From contig CALZIK010000033.1 of assembly GCA_945787635.1 (NCBI GenBank), positions 20,440 through 84,439 on the forward strand: DNA of 64,000 bases, in the 5' to 3' direction. The position numbers and the translations under genes were made by a program. The notes beneath the pieces were generated by a model that saw nothing but the letters and a program-made list of their open reading frames with translations, was not told the DNA's origin and made no database searches. The stretch comes from Thermoanaerobaculia bacterium (lineage in GTDB: Bacteria > Acidobacteriota > Thermoanaerobaculia > Multivoradales > JAHEKO01). Below are positions 9,695 through 20,124 of this stretch, in pieces. Each line of letters begins with the position of its first letter. Position 1 is the stretch's first letter.

Positions 9695-11428
9695 TCACAT
9701 CGAGATCGACCCCTTGCGGAAGTCGCTCTTTCCGAGCAGTAGGTTGATGAGCACCGGTCGCCCCTGGGCGGCTTCGGCCTTGGCGGCTGCGAGGGTCGGT
9801 GCGATCTTCTCAGGATCGTCGAGAAGCAGCCCTAATCCGCCGTAGCCTTCAGCTACGAGGTGGTAGTCGCTTCGGCGCAGAACGGTCCCGACGTCGTCTC
9901 CGAGCATTTCGATCTGCTCGCGGGCGATTTGGGCCCAGGAGGCGTCGTTGCCAACGACCGCGATGACCGGCAGGCCGTGGCGAACGTAGGTGTCAAACTC
10001 GGCGATCGAATAGGCCGCGGAGCCGTCTCCGTAGAGGATCCAGACCTCCGCTTCGGGCCGGCAGAGCTTGGCGCCGACGGCGAAACCGCCGCCGACCCCC
10101 AGGGTGCCGAAGACACCGGGATCCAACCATGACAGTGGACCCCGCGGGGAAAGCGAGTAGGACGCCGTGGCGACAAAATCGCCGCCGTCGGCCACCAGAA
10201 CGCTCTCCGGCGCCAGCCGGGACTCGAGCTCGCGGAAGAAGGCGAGCGGGTTGACGTACTCGGTTTTTTCTTTGGCGCGAGCGGCGATGTCACGTTCCCT
10301 CTCTCGGTCGCGGTCTCGTAGCAGTTCCATCCAGCCTTTCCCGCGCTCGTTCGGGCCGGCCTGCCGCGCCAGGCCTTCCAGGAACCTGCCCGCATCGCAG
10401 AGCAGCCCGAGATCGGGATCGCGGTTCTTGCGCAAGTCCTCTTCGCTCAGGTTGGCGGAGATGACCTTCGCCTTCGAGGCGATCTGCCGGCCGTAATCGA
10501 GCCGGAAGTCACAGGGAACACCGGCCAGGATGACCAGGTCAGCCTCCTTGAGAGCGACCCGGCGCTGGTGGCGCCTCTGGAGAGGATGTCCCTGGCCCAG
10601 CAGGCCTCGGGCCATGCCGGAAAGAAAGGTCGGCAAGCCGAGCGACTCGACCGCACCTGCCACCGTGCCCGCCCGCTCGGCGCGGACCAGAGCCTGACTG
10701 CCCACCATCAGGACCGGGTGCTCGGCCTTGCCGAGCAGACGGCCGGCACGCCGCAGCTCGTAGGGCTGAGGAAGTGTCGGTGCCGCTTGCGGCGGTCTGC
10801 GGGGCGACCGTCGATCGGCCCCGCGAAAAAGCCCGTCTACGTGCCAGCCCAGGTAGGTTCCCAGGGCTTTCGCCCCCAGCGTCTTACCTTTGCCTCCGCC
10901 CATGTCGAGGTAGAGCTTGCGCACCATGCTCTCGGGATAGAGCAGGTCCACCGGGCACTCCAGAAAGACCGGTCCCGGAACGCCTTCTTGAGCGACGTAA
11001 AGGGCCTTCTCGAGCGCCGGCGCCAGCTCTCGGACCCTCGATGTCGTGCCGGCCCACTTGACGTGGGGCTCGACCAGTGCGAGTTGGTCGATATCCTGAA
11101 GCGAACCCCGGTTCTTGAGAATGGTGCCGGTGGCTCCGCCGAGGACGACCACTGGCGACTGCGCCAGCTGCGCGTTCTTGATCGCGGTGATCGCGTTGGT
11201 GAGGCCGGGACCGGCCGTGACCGCGGCGATGCCGGCGACTCCGCTGAGGCGAGCTACGGCGTCGGCGGCGAAAACCGCGCTGGCTTCGTCCCGCACATCG
11301 ACCACCCGGATTCCTCGCCGCTTGGCGCTCACCAGGATAGGGGAGATGTGCCCGCCGCAGAGGGTGAACAGGAACCGCACCCGATGGTCGACCAGGACCT
11401 CTGCGATTCGGTCGCCGCCGCTCGTCAT
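9695..11428 (-). CDS. ThDP-dependent enzyme, ILVBL/2-hydroxyacyl-CoA lyase-like
   Basis: A 577-residue thiamine-diphosphate enzyme of the acetolactate synthase superfamily. It resembles the eukaryotic ILVBL (2-hydroxyacyl-CoA lyase 2) branch more than IlvB: the start [21 protein letters not shown], the catalytic-Glu region [18 protein letters not shown], and an ending FRKGSISM are typical of that branch. The ThDP/Mg motif begins at [10 protein letters not shown] and continues to VVGNDASW. No small regulatory subunit lies nearby, which argues against branched-chain amino acid synthesis; cleavage of 2-hydroxyacyl compounds is the better guess. Start chosen at ATG 11428; the frame opens upstream to 11476 with no homology. 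Divergent from the P5C dehydrogenase gene. Confidence 0.85.
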   Translation of the reverse strand: MTSGGDRIAEVLVDHRVRFLFTLCGGHISPILVSAKRRGIRVVDVRDEASAVFAADAVARLSGVAGIAAVTAGPGLTNAITAIKNAQLAQSPVVVLGGATGTILKNRGSLQDIDQLALVEPHVKWAGTTSRVRELAPALEKALYVAQEGVPGPVFLECPVDLLYPESMVRKLYLDMGGGKGKTLGAKALGTYLGWHVDGLFRGADRRSPRRPPQAAPTLPQPYELRRAGRLLGKAEHPVLMVGSQALVRAERAGTVAGAVESLGLPTFLSGMARGLLGQGHPLQRRHQRRVALKEADLVILAGVPCDFRLDYGRQIASKAKVISANLSEEDLRKNRDPDLGLLCDAGRFLEGLARQAGPNERGKGWMELLRDRDRERERDIAARAKEKTEYVNPLAFFRELESRLAPESVLVADGGDFVATASYSLSPRGPLSWLDPGVFGTLGVGGGFAVGAKLCRPEAEVWILYGDGSAAYSIAEFDTYVRHGLPVIAVVGNDASWAQIAREQIEMLGDDVGTVLRRSDYHLVAEGYGGLGLLLDDPEKIAPTLAAAKAEAAQGRPVLINLLLGKSDFRKGSISM

Positions 11429-11625
11429 GGCGCCATCACCGGAACTCTCGCCCGCGTCGAGCGAGCCGCCGGCCAACGAGCCCTTCCGGGCGCCTGCGGT
11501 CGGGGGCCCGATTCGTCCTGCGACTCATTGCGGCTAGCGTACCCGAAACGGGCCGCGGTCGCGCCGATTTGATGGCGCTCGGGGCGCCGTTTCGACGGTG
11601 TACCATACGCGCACGGAGGAACTCG

Positions 11626-13257
11626 ATGCCGAACGGAATCGTCAGCCCGCCCACTCCCGCCAATGAGCCCGTCCGCGACTACGCGCCGGGGTCGCCGGAG
11701 CGTGAGTCCGTCAAGAAACGGCTCGCCGAGATGATGACCGAGGAGGTCGATATCCCGCTCATCATCGGCGGAGAAGAGGTTCGGACCGGGAACACGGAGC
11801 AGGTGATCTGCCCTCACGACCGCGAACACGTGCTCGCCGTCTATCACCGCGGCGGAGCCGGCGAGGTCGAGGATGCCATCGAGGCTTCGAAGCGCGCCTG
11901 GAAGGAGTGGTCCGAGATGGACTGGGAGGCGCGGGCGGGAGTGCTTTTGAAAGCCGCAGATCTCCTTGCGGGTCCCTGGCGAGACACCGTCAACGCGGCC
12001 ACGATGCTGAATCAGTCCAAAACGGTCTACCAGGCCGAGATCGACTCGGCCTGTGAGCTGATCGATTTTTGGCGTTTCAACCCGAGCTACATGCGCGGCA
12101 TCTACGCCGACCAGCCGTCGTCGTCGCCTGGCACCTGGAACCGCGTCGACTACCGGCCCCTCGAGGGGTTCGTGTTCGCGGTGACCCCGTTCAATTTCAC
12201 CTCGATTGCCGGCAATCTGCCGACGGCTCCCGCGTTGATGGGCAACACCGTCCTCTGGAAACCGGCCTCGACCGCGGTGCTTTCGGGCTACTACGTGATG
12301 AAAGTGCTGGAGGAAGCCGGTCTTCCACCCGGGGTGATCAACTTCGTGCCCGGCAGGGGACGGGAGGTGGGTGACCCGGTGCTGGCGAGCCCTGATTTCG
12401 CCGGCCTCCATTTCACCGGCTCGACCTCGGTCTTCCAGGGTATGTGGGGCACCATCGGCAACGGCATCGCCGACTACAAGACCTATCCGCGGATCGTTGG
12501 CGAGACCGGCGGCAAGGACTTCGTCTTCGCCCACCCTTCGGCGGACCCACAGGCACTGGTGACCGCCCTCGTTCGAGGCGCCTTCGAGTTTCAGGGTCAG
12601 AAGTGCTCGGCGGCGTCCAGAGCCTACGTGCCGGCGTCGATGTGGTCCGAGGTCCGTGACCGGATCGAAGCGCAAGTCTCTCGCATCAAGATGGGTTCGC
12701 CTCTCGACTTCTCGAACTTCATGTGCGCGGTGATCGACGAGAGCTCGTTCGACAACATCATGGGCTACGTCGAGCACACCCGCGAGAATCCGGATCTCGA
12801 AATCCTGTTGGGTGGCGGCGGAGACAAATCCGAGGGTTTCTTCGTCGAGCCCACGGTGGCCATGTCTCGCGACGCCGAGTCGCGCCTCATGTGCGAGGAG
12901 ATCTTCGGCCCATTGCTTTCAATTCACGTGTACGCGGATCACGAGCTCGAGGAAACGCTCGAGGTCTGCGATCAGACTAGTCCCTACGGACTGACCGGAG
13001 CGGTTTTCGCTCGGGGTCGAGGCGTCATCGAGCAGCTTTCCGCCAAGCTCCGCCACAGCGCGGGCAATTTCTACATCAACGACAAGCCGACCGGCGCAGT
13101 GGTCGGGCAACAGCCGTTTGGAGGCGGCAGGGCGTCCGGAACCAACGACAAGGCGGGATCGGCGGTCAACCTCCTGCGATGGACTTCCCAACGGTCGATC
13201 AAGGAGACGTTCGACCCACCGGCGGACTTCGGTTATCCGTTCATGGATGCCGAGTAG
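11626..13257 (+). CDS. pruA: 1-pyrroline-5-carboxylate dehydrogenase (ALDH4 type)
   Basis: NAD-dependent L-glutamate gamma-semialdehyde dehydrogenase, the last step of proline catabolism to glutamate. At 543 residues it is a stand-alone enzyme of the eukaryote-like ALDH4A1 type, not the PutA fusion. Family hallmarks are NEPVRDYAPGSPER near the start, the VTPFNFTSIAGNLP segment, general base Glu293 in VGETGGKDF and catalytic Cys327 in FQGQKCSAASRAY. Start is ATG 11626, eight bases after a clear GGAGGA ribosome-binding site; an in-frame ATG at 11569 adds residues without family similarity. No proline dehydrogenase gene is in the window, so its partner lies elsewhere. It links functionally to the hydroxyproline module at 22648-24643, which yields proline. 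Confidence 0.92.
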   Translation: MPNGIVSPPTPANEPVRDYAPGSPERESVKKRLAEMMTEEVDIPLIIGGEEVRTGNTEQVICPHDREHVLAVYHRGGAGEVEDAIEASKRAWKEWSEMDWEARAGVLLKAADLLAGPWRDTVNAATMLNQSKTVYQAEIDSACELIDFWRFNPSYMRGIYADQPSSSPGTWNRVDYRPLEGFVFAVTPFNFTSIAGNLPTAPALMGNTVLWKPASTAVLSGYYVMKVLEEAGLPPGVINFVPGRGREVGDPVLASPDFAGLHFTGSTSVFQGMWGTIGNGIADYKTYPRIVGETGGKDFVFAHPSADPQALVTALVRGAFEFQGQKCSAASRAYVPASMWSEVRDRIEAQVSRIKMGSPLDFSNFMCAVIDESSFDNIMGYVEHTRENPDLEILLGGGGDKSEGFFVEPTVAMSRDAESRLMCEEIFGPLLSIHVYADHELEETLEVCDQTSPYGLTGAVFARGRGVIEQLSAKLRHSAGNFYINDKPTGAVVGQQPFGGGRASGTNDKAGSAVNLLRWTSQRSIKETFDPPADFGYPFMDAE

Positions 13258-13271
13258 GTGTCGGCAAGGGC

Positions 13272-13592
13272 CTAACCGAAGAAAACTTCGGCGACATACC
13301 ACTTGATCCGTTCACGGTCTTCGGCGCTGATTTCGGTGAAGCGGATACCGACACCCACGGCGTGGTCGGTCCAGGCGACCTCGCCCTTGCCCTTGACCGG
13401 AGTCTCGGTGCCATCTGGTAGAGCGAGTGTGAATTCGACCGGCGCGCCGACCTCGAGCGGGTGCGACGTTTCGACGAACATGCCGGTCTCGCTGAGGTCG
13501 TCGAGCCGTGCCTCGATCGGAGGTGACGCGCTCGAGTACACGATCTCGAGCGCCTTCTTGACACGTACCGCTCTTCGCCGCTCGTCCTGCAT
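13272..13592 (-). CDS. PilZ domain protein
   Basis: A 106-residue single-domain PilZ protein, a candidate c-di-GMP receptor. Both binding motifs are present: the arginine cluster RRRAVRVKK at the N-terminus and DDLSETGMFV (D/N-x-S-x-x-G) about 25 residues later, with the typical ending GIRFTEISAEDRERIKWYV. Start is taken at ATG 13592, where the domain begins; an upstream extension to 13682 would overlap the divergent glycosyltransferase gene. It converges on the P5C dehydrogenase gene with 14 bases between stops. The diguanylate cyclase at 27963 could supply its ligand. Confidence 0.88.
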   Translation of the reverse strand: MQDERRRAVRVKKALEIVYSSASPPIEARLDDLSETGMFVETSHPLEVGAPVEFTLALPDGTETPVKGKGEVAWTDHAVGVGIRFTEISAEDRERIKWYVAEVFFG

Positions 13593-13646
13593 CACGGTGG
13601 ATTGTAAAGCATCGCGGCGCTTTTTCCTGCGATACCCTCTGTTCGC

Positions 13647-14498
13647 ATGATTCCATCCGTCGCCGTCGTAGTGCCGAGCCACAACCGTAGGGAGCTTGTC
13701 TCTCGTGCCCTCGAGTCGGTCCGGAGGCAGTCACTCCGGCCGGCAGAGGTCGTGGTGGTGGATGATGGTTCGCAGGACGGCACCGCAGAGATGGTCACCC
13801 GGAGGTTCCCGGAAGTGGCGCTGCTTCGCCAGGTTCGGGCGGGTGTCAGCGCGGCTCGCAATCGGGGGATCCGCGCAACCTCGAGTGATTGGGTGGCGTT
13901 TCTCGATTCCGACGACGAGTGGCTGCCGCAGAAGCTCTCGCGCCAGATGGCTGCGCTGGCCCGGGAGCCCGGCGAGCGGTTCTGCCATTGCGACGAAATC
14001 TGGCTGCGAAACGGAGTCCGGGTGAATCCCCGCGCGCGCCACGCCAAGGCCGGGGGTTGGATATTCACGCTGTGTCTGCCGCTGTGCGCGATCTCGCCTT
14101 CGGCTGCGGTCATTCATCGGTCGGTTTTCGAGGACGTGGGTCTCTTCGATGAGGACCTGCCGGCTTGCGAGGATTACGACTTCTGGCTCCGATTCACGGC
14201 GTCGAACCCGGTTCTGTTCGTCGATGACGCGCTGCTGATCAAGCACGGCGGCCATGCCGACCAGCTTTCGAGGAGCATCGAAGGGCTCGACCGGTATCGA
14301 ATTCACGCCCTGGTGAAGATCCTGGAGGAAGGAAACCTGAGCGCTGCCGACAGGACGGCCGCGGTCACGACCTTGTTGGGGAAGATCGACGTCTACGGGC
14401 CTGGAGCCCGCAAGCGTGGCCGAGCCGAGGAGGCTCGGGCTCTCGAGGCGATGCGCGCCAGATTCGCGGCGGAGAGTCCGCGAAAGGCGCGGGCGTGA
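13647..14498 (+). CDS. family 2 glycosyltransferase
   Basis: A 283-residue GT-A fold, GT2 family glycosyltransferase. The nucleotide-sugar site is clear: VVVPSHNRRELVSRALESV, VVVDDGSQDGTAEMV and the metal-binding LDSDDEW (DxD-type), then the acceptor-side ACEDYDFWLR (E-D-Y-D). No membrane segments, so a soluble or peripheral enzyme. Its stop overlaps the next gene's start (14495-14498, GTGA), and the third gene follows two bases later, forming a three-gene plus-strand run. The acceptor is unknown; no polysaccharide cluster surrounds it, so modification of a small molecule or protein is possible. Confidence 0.88.
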   Translation: MIPSVAVVVPSHNRRELVSRALESVRRQSLRPAEVVVVDDGSQDGTAEMVTRRFPEVALLRQVRAGVSAARNRGIRATSSDWVAFLDSDDEWLPQKLSRQMAALAREPGERFCHCDEIWLRNGVRVNPRARHAKAGGWIFTLCLPLCAISPSAAVIHRSVFEDVGLFDEDLPACEDYDFWLRFTASNPVLFVDDALLIKHGGHADQLSRSIEGLDRYRIHALVKILEEGNLSAADRTAAVTTLLGKIDVYGPGARKRGRAEEARALEAMRARFAAESPRKARA

Positions 14499-15295
14499 CT
14501 TTTCTCGTCGTGGCACTGCAGTCCGAAGCGCGGCCCCTAGTCGGCCACTTCCGACTGTCGGGCACCGACGCCCCGGGGCCCTACCGGCTCTACCGCAACG
14601 ATCGCATCACCCTGGTGGTGAGCGGTATAGGACGAATCGCGTGCGCCGCCGCAACGGCGTATGCTTTTGCGAGAGCCGGCGAACCGCGCAACCAACCCTG
14701 GGTCAACATCGGCATTGCGGGGCATGCGAACATCGCTCTCGGCTCGGCTCGACTGGCGCACCGAATCGTCGATCGGCCGACCGAGCGCGCCTGGTACCCG
14801 AGTTTGGTTTTCGAGCCGCCGGTGGCCACCGCCGAGGTCGTAACCGTCGATCGGCCGGAGCTCGATCTGCCCGGCAATGCCCTGTTCGACATGGAGGCCT
14901 CGGCGTTTTTCGCCACCGCCTCGCGCTTCGGCGCGGTCGAGTTGGTGCAGGTGCTCAAGGTCGTTTCCGACAACCGCGAGTCGCCGGTCGCGAAGATCGA
15001 CAAGGCTCTCGTGTCGCGGTTGATCGAAGGCCACCTCGAATCGGTGGCTGCGATCCTCGACGAGACGGAAGCGCTGGCTCTGAGGTTGGATCGGCGATCA
15101 CCCGACCTGACGGAGTGGCGGCGGACGGCGAGGTTTTCGGTGAGCCAGAGCCGGCGTCTCGCCGAGCTTCTCGAACGGCTCGAGGTGGTCGAGAAAAGAG
15201 CGCTGTCGCCGTTGGAGTTGCCTCGGCTCGAGGGCGCCAGGGAGATCCTGGCTGCGCTCGAGCGGCGCCTTCGGCTTCGCGGGGCGGCTTACTGA
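14495..15295 (+). CDS. nucleoside-phosphorylase-like protein
   Basis: A 266-residue protein of the purine nucleoside phosphorylase/MTA-SAH nucleosidase superfamily. Seen: N-terminal VALQSEARPLV, SGIGRIACAAATAYA, NIGIAGHANIALGS (phosphate or ribose-site glycine loop) and LFDMEASAFFATASRF, with the ribose-binding Met-Glu of the family. The C-terminal 70 residues are an extra Arg/Glu-rich helix. It starts with GTG in a four-base overlap with the glycosyltransferase gene and is followed two bases later by the SPL-like radical SAM gene. Pairing of such a phosphorylase with an SPL-like protein suggests a shared nucleoside or nucleic-acid repair task, which is inference. Confidence 0.78.
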   Translation: MTFLVVALQSEARPLVGHFRLSGTDAPGPYRLYRNDRITLVVSGIGRIACAAATAYAFARAGEPRNQPWVNIGIAGHANIALGSARLAHRIVDRPTERAWYPSLVFEPPVATAEVVTVDRPELDLPGNALFDMEASAFFATASRFGAVELVQVLKVVSDNRESPVAKIDKALVSRLIEGHLESVAAILDETEALALRLDRRSPDLTEWRRTARFSVSQSRRLAELLERLEVVEKRALSPLELPRLEGAREILAALERRLRLRGAAY

Positions 15296-15297
15296 GA

Positions 15298-16308
15298 ATG
15301 GCCAGTCGGTCGATCGCGCGGGTGTATGTCGAGACGGAGGTCGCGAGCCGGCCTCGAGCGCTCGAGATTCTCGACCGGCTCGGAGGAGCCGAGCGGGTGG
15401 AGTGCTCGCGCTACACCGAGGTCTTCAATCGTCGCGCGCAGAACTTTCGCCTACAAAAGCTGAGACCGGCTCTGATCCTGGCAAGGAAGCACCGCGGCCT
15501 CGTACTACCCGCCCCGCCGGGTTACGGCGTCGGAGGCCGGCGCAACTTCTACTTCTCACACATGCTCAACTGCGTCTACGACTGCCGGTACTGCTTTCTT
15601 CAGGGCATGTACCGGTCGGCGAACTACGTCGTGTTCGTAAACTACGAGGACTTCTTGGCAGCCTTCGAGCGGCGGCTCGAGGAGGCCCCGGGCGAAGATG
15701 TCTGGTTTTTTTCGGGCTACGACTGCGACAGCCTGGCTCTCGACAGCCTGACCGGTTTTGTCGCCGAGTTTCTGCCTTTCTTCGCCGAGCGTCCCCGGGC
15801 CTGGCTCGAGCTTCGCACCAAGAGCACCCAGATTCGGGGGCTCCTCGATCGAGAACCGATCCCTAATTGCGTGGTTGCCTTCAGCTTCACGCCGGAAGAG
15901 GCCCACGCGCGGCTCGAGCGCGGAGTTCCCTCGATCGCGCGGCGGCTCGCGGCCATGACCGAGCTGGCGACCCGGGGGTGGCGCCTGGGCGTGCGGCTCG
16001 ATCCGCTGCTCTGGGCTGAAGACTTCGCCGACCAGTACCGGCGGCTCCTCGATCGGATTTTCGGTGCGGTCTCACCGGCGAGCCTGCATTCGGTCAGTCT
16101 CGGGCCGTTTCGGCTGCCGCCCGACTTCTACCGGAGGATGAGGCGACTGATGCCGGAAGAGCGCCTTTTCGCTGGCGCGCTCGAAACCGTGGAGGGAATG
16201 GTGAGCTACCCAGCCGAGCTGGAGCGCGAGATGACGGCATTCGTGACCGCGGAGCTGGAGCGCCGAGTGCCGGCTGACGTTCTCTTCCCTTGCGTCGAGA
16301 CGCGCTGA
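15298..16308 (+). CDS. radical SAM protein, spore photoproduct lyase-like
   Basis: A 336-residue radical SAM enzyme of the spore photoproduct lyase (SPL) family. The cluster motif is C92-VYD-C96-RY-C99 inside HMLNCVYDCRYCFLQGMY, with the Tyr residues typical of SPL, followed by SLALDSLTG, LELRTKSTQ and VAFSFTPEE segments that match the family. Nothing else in the window suggests a spore former, so the substrate may be another thymine or nucleoside lesion. Cys143 lies near the position of the SPL hydrogen-donor Cys but does not align exactly. Start ATG 15298 is two bases after the upstream stop; the frame is open much further upstream, but that part is antiparallel noise across the phosphorylase gene. 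Confidence 0.85.
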   Translation: MASRSIARVYVETEVASRPRALEILDRLGGAERVECSRYTEVFNRRAQNFRLQKLRPALILARKHRGLVLPAPPGYGVGGRRNFYFSHMLNCVYDCRYCFLQGMYRSANYVVFVNYEDFLAAFERRLEEAPGEDVWFFSGYDCDSLALDSLTGFVAEFLPFFAERPRAWLELRTKSTQIRGLLDREPIPNCVVAFSFTPEEAHARLERGVPSIARRLAAMTELATRGWRLGVRLDPLLWAEDFADQYRRLLDRIFGAVSPASLHSVSLGPFRLPPDFYRRMRRLMPEERLFAGALETVEGMVSYPAELEREMTAFVTAELERRVPADVLFPCVETR

Positions 16309-16321
16309 CGGGTCGCTGCCG

Positions 16322-17512
16322 TCACCGCGGCGAGGCGGTCTCACCGTAGCCGGTCATCTCCAGGTAGCCGGTCCCCGCCGCGGACCCCGTCAATTCGACC
16401 GCGCCCTCCCAGTAGATGAAGGAGTGGCGAAGCTCCTGATCGGAAAGAAGTGGCCGAACGGTGACCGCAAGGCCTTCTTCGGGTAGCTCGAGCAGGAATC
16501 CGGACGGGTAGACGATCCCGGTCTCCGGGCTGGTCCAAGAGCCTTCGGCTTCGAGGGAGAAACCGCTCGTTCGAAGCGGCCGAAAGTCACCCCCGGCTTC
16601 GACGAGCGTTCCATCCACCCGGGCGCTCGACCCATCGCGCCGCCGCAACCGGAACAGCATGACCTCGCGACCGTCGTCGAGGCGCGCGCCCAGCCAGTCC
16701 CAGCCCACCTCGTCCGCGGCCAGCAGAGAGGTGCTCCATTCGCGGTCGAACCAGCTTTCGCCGCGGACCTCGAACGCCTCGCCGTCCACCGTGATCCGGC
16801 CGCGGGTGGGCATCCGGGTGTGCGAGTAGTAGTAGGAGGCAGCGCCCGGAAGGTCGCCTTTTCGGCTCAGCCCTCGGTCGCCGTGCAGCACGCGAGGCTT
16901 GCCCGGCGCCAGGGTGAGTGCGACCGAGGTGTTCGCCTCTCGAGCTTCGAGGAGCCATTCTTCGCCGCCGGCATCGGCAAGCCGGGCGGCCCCGGCGTTC
17001 CAGTCTTCGAGCCATACCCGGAACGGCTCGGCTTTCGCACCCGCGAGGCCGGCCGCGCCGCGACTGAACCGCTCGAATGACCGGAACCCGGAGCCGTCGA
17101 TATCCGAGACTGCGAAGTGAGCCATGTAGAGGTCGCGGGTGGCCCAATTCGAGGCCGGGCGCGCGGCGTTTGCGGAGTCGGCCGTTGGGGGCGCCAGCGC
17201 GCTACGGAAGAAGGTGAGCTGGTATCCGAAGCGACGCCCCTCGGCGGTCGTGAGATTGCCTATCCAGTACCACCATTCGGTCTTGAAGCTGGGATGCGGC
17301 CCGTGATCTTGAGGGAACTCGAGAGCCCGAGCTTCCAGGGCCCGTTCGAATCCCGCGAGCCCTCCCGCGCCTTGACCGCCGAGACCGGCGGCTACCGACA
17401 ACCGCTGGGGCTCGCGAAGGTCACCGGACGGAGGTGAGCAACCGGCCAACACAGCCCAGCCGACCGCGGCGAGCAGCAGCGGAGGGAGGGAGACGGGGCG
17501 GCGGGCGGTCAC
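16322..17512 (-). CDS. AttH/CrtC-like lipocalin-fold lipoprotein
   Basis: A 396-residue lipoprotein (signal [17 protein letters not shown]) with a double-lipocalin domain of the AttH/carotenoid 1,2-hydratase (CrtC) superfamily. Diagnostic stretches are [41 protein letters not shown] and [10 protein letters not shown], plus [21 protein letters not shown]. In AttEFGH-type systems this protein is the extracytoplasmic partner of an ABC exporter and probably handles a hydrophobic ligand. It starts with GTG overlapping the permease stop by four bases (17509-17512), so they are translationally coupled. A much longer open frame to 18106 runs antiparallel through permease codons and was discarded. Confidence 0.88.
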   Translation of the reverse strand: MTARRPVSLPPLLLAAVGWAVLAGCSPPSGDLREPQRLSVAAGLGGQGAGGLAGFERALEARALEFPQDHGPHPSFKTEWWYWIGNLTTAEGRRFGYQLTFFRSALAPPTADSANAARPASNWATRDLYMAHFAVSDIDGSGFRSFERFSRGAAGLAGAKAEPFRVWLEDWNAGAARLADAGGEEWLLEAREANTSVALTLAPGKPRVLHGDRGLSRKGDLPGAASYYYSHTRMPTRGRITVDGEAFEVRGESWFDREWSTSLLAADEVGWDWLGARLDDGREVMLFRLRRRDGSSARVDGTLVEAGGDFRPLRTSGFSLEAEGSWTSPETGIVYPSGFLLELPEEGLAVTVRPLLSDQELRHSFIYWEGAVELTGSAAGTGYLEMTGYGETASPR

Positions 17513-20124
17513 TCGCCTCGCAACGCCTCCGCGGGGGACGTTCGCGACATCTTGTACGCGGGGAAAAGGCCGGCCAGAAGCGCCGCCCCGATCGATAATG
17601 CGAGCGCCGCGACCAGCGGCTGCGCTGAGATGGTCATCTCCAGCGACCAACCGAAGGAGCGTCGATTGATGACGTGGATCATGATCGCGGACATCACCAG
17701 GCCGACCGGGATCGCGAGCAAACCGGCGACCAGTCCGATCAGGCCCGTCTGGGTGGTGACCAGGGTCCACACCTCTCGCGGCGTGAGCCCCAGGGCCCTC
17801 AAGACCCCTAGCTCGCGGCCGCGCTCCAGCTGAAGGGCGGTGAGCGCCGCCAGCACCCCGACGAACGCCACCAGGACCGCCAGGAGGCGAAGCACGCCGG
17901 TGACCACGAAGGTCCGGTCGAACACTCGAAGTGACTGTTCGCGCAAGAGTCCGTTGCTTCGGATGACGAGCTCGCCGCCCAGGGCCGCTTCGGCGGCGGA
18001 TTTTACCCGCTCGAGCTCGGCGTCGCTCGGAGCCGAGTCCACCGCGATGTCTTGCGACGTTTCGCGCAGGTAGAGCGCCGCGGCGGTGATTCCGCGGTCG
18101 CTCCAAAGCTCTCGATACATCTTCTGGGTCAGCAGGACGGTGCCTTCCTCGGTCGCGTAGTCGTAGAAGATCCCCGCCACCCGGAAACTCCGGACGCCGG
18201 AGGGTGTCTCCAGGCTGAGCGATTCGCCGAGATCCAGCCGGTGCCGGAAGGCAAAGGGCTCGGAGATCAGCACGCTGTCACCGCGCTCGTAGGCCGGCCA
18301 GGCTTGCGCCGGATCACCGTCTTTCAATCGAAACGCCGTGTGGCCGATCTCGACGAGATCGTGGGCCAGAAGCTGCACCGGACCGACGCTCGAGTTCACC
18401 CGCACGCTTCGAACGGTGGTGACGCGGTCGACGCCCTTGAGACCTCGCAGGACCGCGACGTCGGCGTCGTCGAGTGCGGCCGGGGTCGCCGAGAAGCGGT
18501 CCACCAGCGCCTGGGGGGAGGTGACGTAGAGGTCCGCGGGGAGCGAGTTTGAGAGCCAGCGATCGACCGTGCCGCGAAAGCTCTGGATCATCACGTCGAC
18601 GCCGACCGTCACCGCGACCGCCATCATCAGCGCCGCGATGGCGACGCCGGTGCGGCTGAGCGCGGCGACGACGCTTCGAGCCGAGAATCTACCGAGAGTG
18701 CCGAAGAGACCGCCCGCGACCGGCGTCAGGACGCCCATCAGGAGCAGGGTCGTCGCGGGGGTCAGACAGGCCAGGCCCAGAAGCACCAGGAAAAGCCCCA
18801 TGAAGCTCGACACCAGATCGGTGAGTGGCAAGAGCAGGCAGGCGCTTCCCGCGGCGGCGAGAGCGAGGCCGATCGCCGTGACCAGCGGCACAGCCCTATG
18901 CAGCCGACCTTCGAGCTCGGCGCGGTCGAGAGCCGAGCGCGGCTCGGTGCGAAGCGCTTCCGCGGCCGGCCCAAAGGCCGCGACGAGTGCCGCGCCGATG
19001 CCCAGGATCACGCCCGCCGCCAGCACCGACAAAGGCACGCTGACGACGCTGACAGTCACCGTGAAGTACAGATCGTTGACGGTTTGAGCGACGCGGTCCA
19101 CCAGGATCCTGGCCAGGGCGCTTCCGATCGGGACTCCCAGGGCCGAGCCGAGCGCGCCGACGATCGCCGCTTCGACCAGCACGATTGCGAACAGCTCTCT
19201 CGAGGTCGCCCCGAGCGCCCTCAGGATTCCCAGCGTGGGCCGCCGCTGAACGACGGCGAAGGTCATCGTGTTGTAGATCAGGAAGGCGCCGCAAAGGAGC
19301 GCGAGCAGGCTCAGAGCTCGCAGATTGAGCCGAAAGGCTCGGGTCATCTGCTCCGCGGCGGCGGAGCGTTGTTCAGGCCTTACGATGCTGACGCCGGGCG
19401 GCAGCGCGTCACGAATCGGGCGCAGCGCCGTTTCCGGCTCGTCTCGCAGATCCGGCGGCACCACCAGATCGATCCGCGAAATGCCGGCACCGAGCCCGAA
19501 AAGCGCTTGCGCGGTTCCAATGTCGGTGACCAGAAGATCGGCCGAGGCCTGTCGCTCGAAGTCGTTCTGGGGCTCGAACAGACCCACCACCTCGAGCTGG
19601 TGCGGGTGGCCGGCGACGACCACTCGAAGGAAGTCGCCCGGCTCGACGGACAGCTCGCGAGCGGACGGACCCGACAGCGAGATGCCCGACCGGGTCATCA
19701 GGCCGGCCAGGTCGATCGAGCTCGTTCGAGGGTCGAGCTGGTCCCGAAACGAGCTTTCCGCAAAGAGGTCCACGCCGAGCAGCCGGAACCTGCGGCGAGC
19801 CCCGGCCGGCGACGGACTGCGCGGGCCAGGCATCACGAAGACGAAGCCCTCGACGACCGGCGCCGACCAACGAATACCTAGCTCGATGCGGAGCACGCGG
19901 TAGAGATCTCCGGGCACGCCGAGGGACTCACCGACGATATGGTGAGTCGTCCGGCCGGTGACGGCTCGGGTGGAGACGTCAAAGGCTCGAAGAGCGGATC
20001 CGTTGGCGCCCTCGATGCCGACGAAAACGGCGACGCCGAGCGCGACTCCGATCACCGAGAACGCCGCTTGGAGCGGATGCTTCCTGAAGTGGCCGGTGGC
20101 GGCCTTGATGAGAAGCCGTCTCAT
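17509..20124 (-). CDS. FtsX-like ABC permease, double-length
   Basis: An 871-residue permease of the MacB/LolCDE superfamily, longer than single LolC/E proteins and apparently two permease halves in one chain. One helix near residues 18-38 precedes a large periplasmic domain; about five helices occupy 270-470 and another 490-512; a second periplasmic domain follows, and three helices close the protein (about 745-865). The FtsX signature appears in both halves ([40 protein letters not shown]). It overlaps the ATPase gene by four bases upstream and the AttH-like gene by four bases downstream. Likely exports or extracts a lipid or lipoprotein-like substrate. Confidence 0.9.
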   Translation of the reverse strand: MRRLLIKAATGHFRKHPLQAAFSVIGVALGVAVFVGIEGANGSALRAFDVSTRAVTGRTTHHIVGESLGVPGDLYRVLRIELGIRWSAPVVEGFVFVMPGPRSPSPAGARRRFRLLGVDLFAESSFRDQLDPRTSSIDLAGLMTRSGISLSGPSARELSVEPGDFLRVVVAGHPHQLEVVGLFEPQNDFERQASADLLVTDIGTAQALFGLGAGISRIDLVVPPDLRDEPETALRPIRDALPPGVSIVRPEQRSAAAEQMTRAFRLNLRALSLLALLCGAFLIYNTMTFAVVQRRPTLGILRALGATSRELFAIVLVEAAIVGALGSALGVPIGSALARILVDRVAQTVNDLYFTVTVSVVSVPLSVLAAGVILGIGAALVAAFGPAAEALRTEPRSALDRAELEGRLHRAVPLVTAIGLALAAAGSACLLLPLTDLVSSFMGLFLVLLGLACLTPATTLLLMGVLTPVAGGLFGTLGRFSARSVVAALSRTGVAIAALMMAVAVTVGVDVMIQSFRGTVDRWLSNSLPADLYVTSPQALVDRFSATPAALDDADVAVLRGLKGVDRVTTVRSVRVNSSVGPVQLLAHDLVEIGHTAFRLKDGDPAQAWPAYERGDSVLISEPFAFRHRLDLGESLSLETPSGVRSFRVAGIFYDYATEEGTVLLTQKMYRELWSDRGITAAALYLRETSQDIAVDSAPSDAELERVKSAAEAALGGELVIRSNGLLREQSLRVFDRTFVVTGVLRLLAVLVAFVGVLAALTALQLERGRELGVLRALGLTPREVWTLVTTQTGLIGLVAGLLAIPVGLVMSAIMIHVINRRSFGWSLEMTISAQPLVAALALSIGAALLAGLFPAYKMSRTSPAEALRGE

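Noticed and set aside
14416..15297. N-terminal extension of the SPL-like gene.
   Set aside because: It is a different frame of the nucleoside-phosphorylase-like gene and has no family similarity.
16322..18106. Very long minus-strand frame as one 594-residue protein.
   Set aside because: The upstream part is out-of-frame to the permease gene; the lipobox and GTG at 17512 define the real start.
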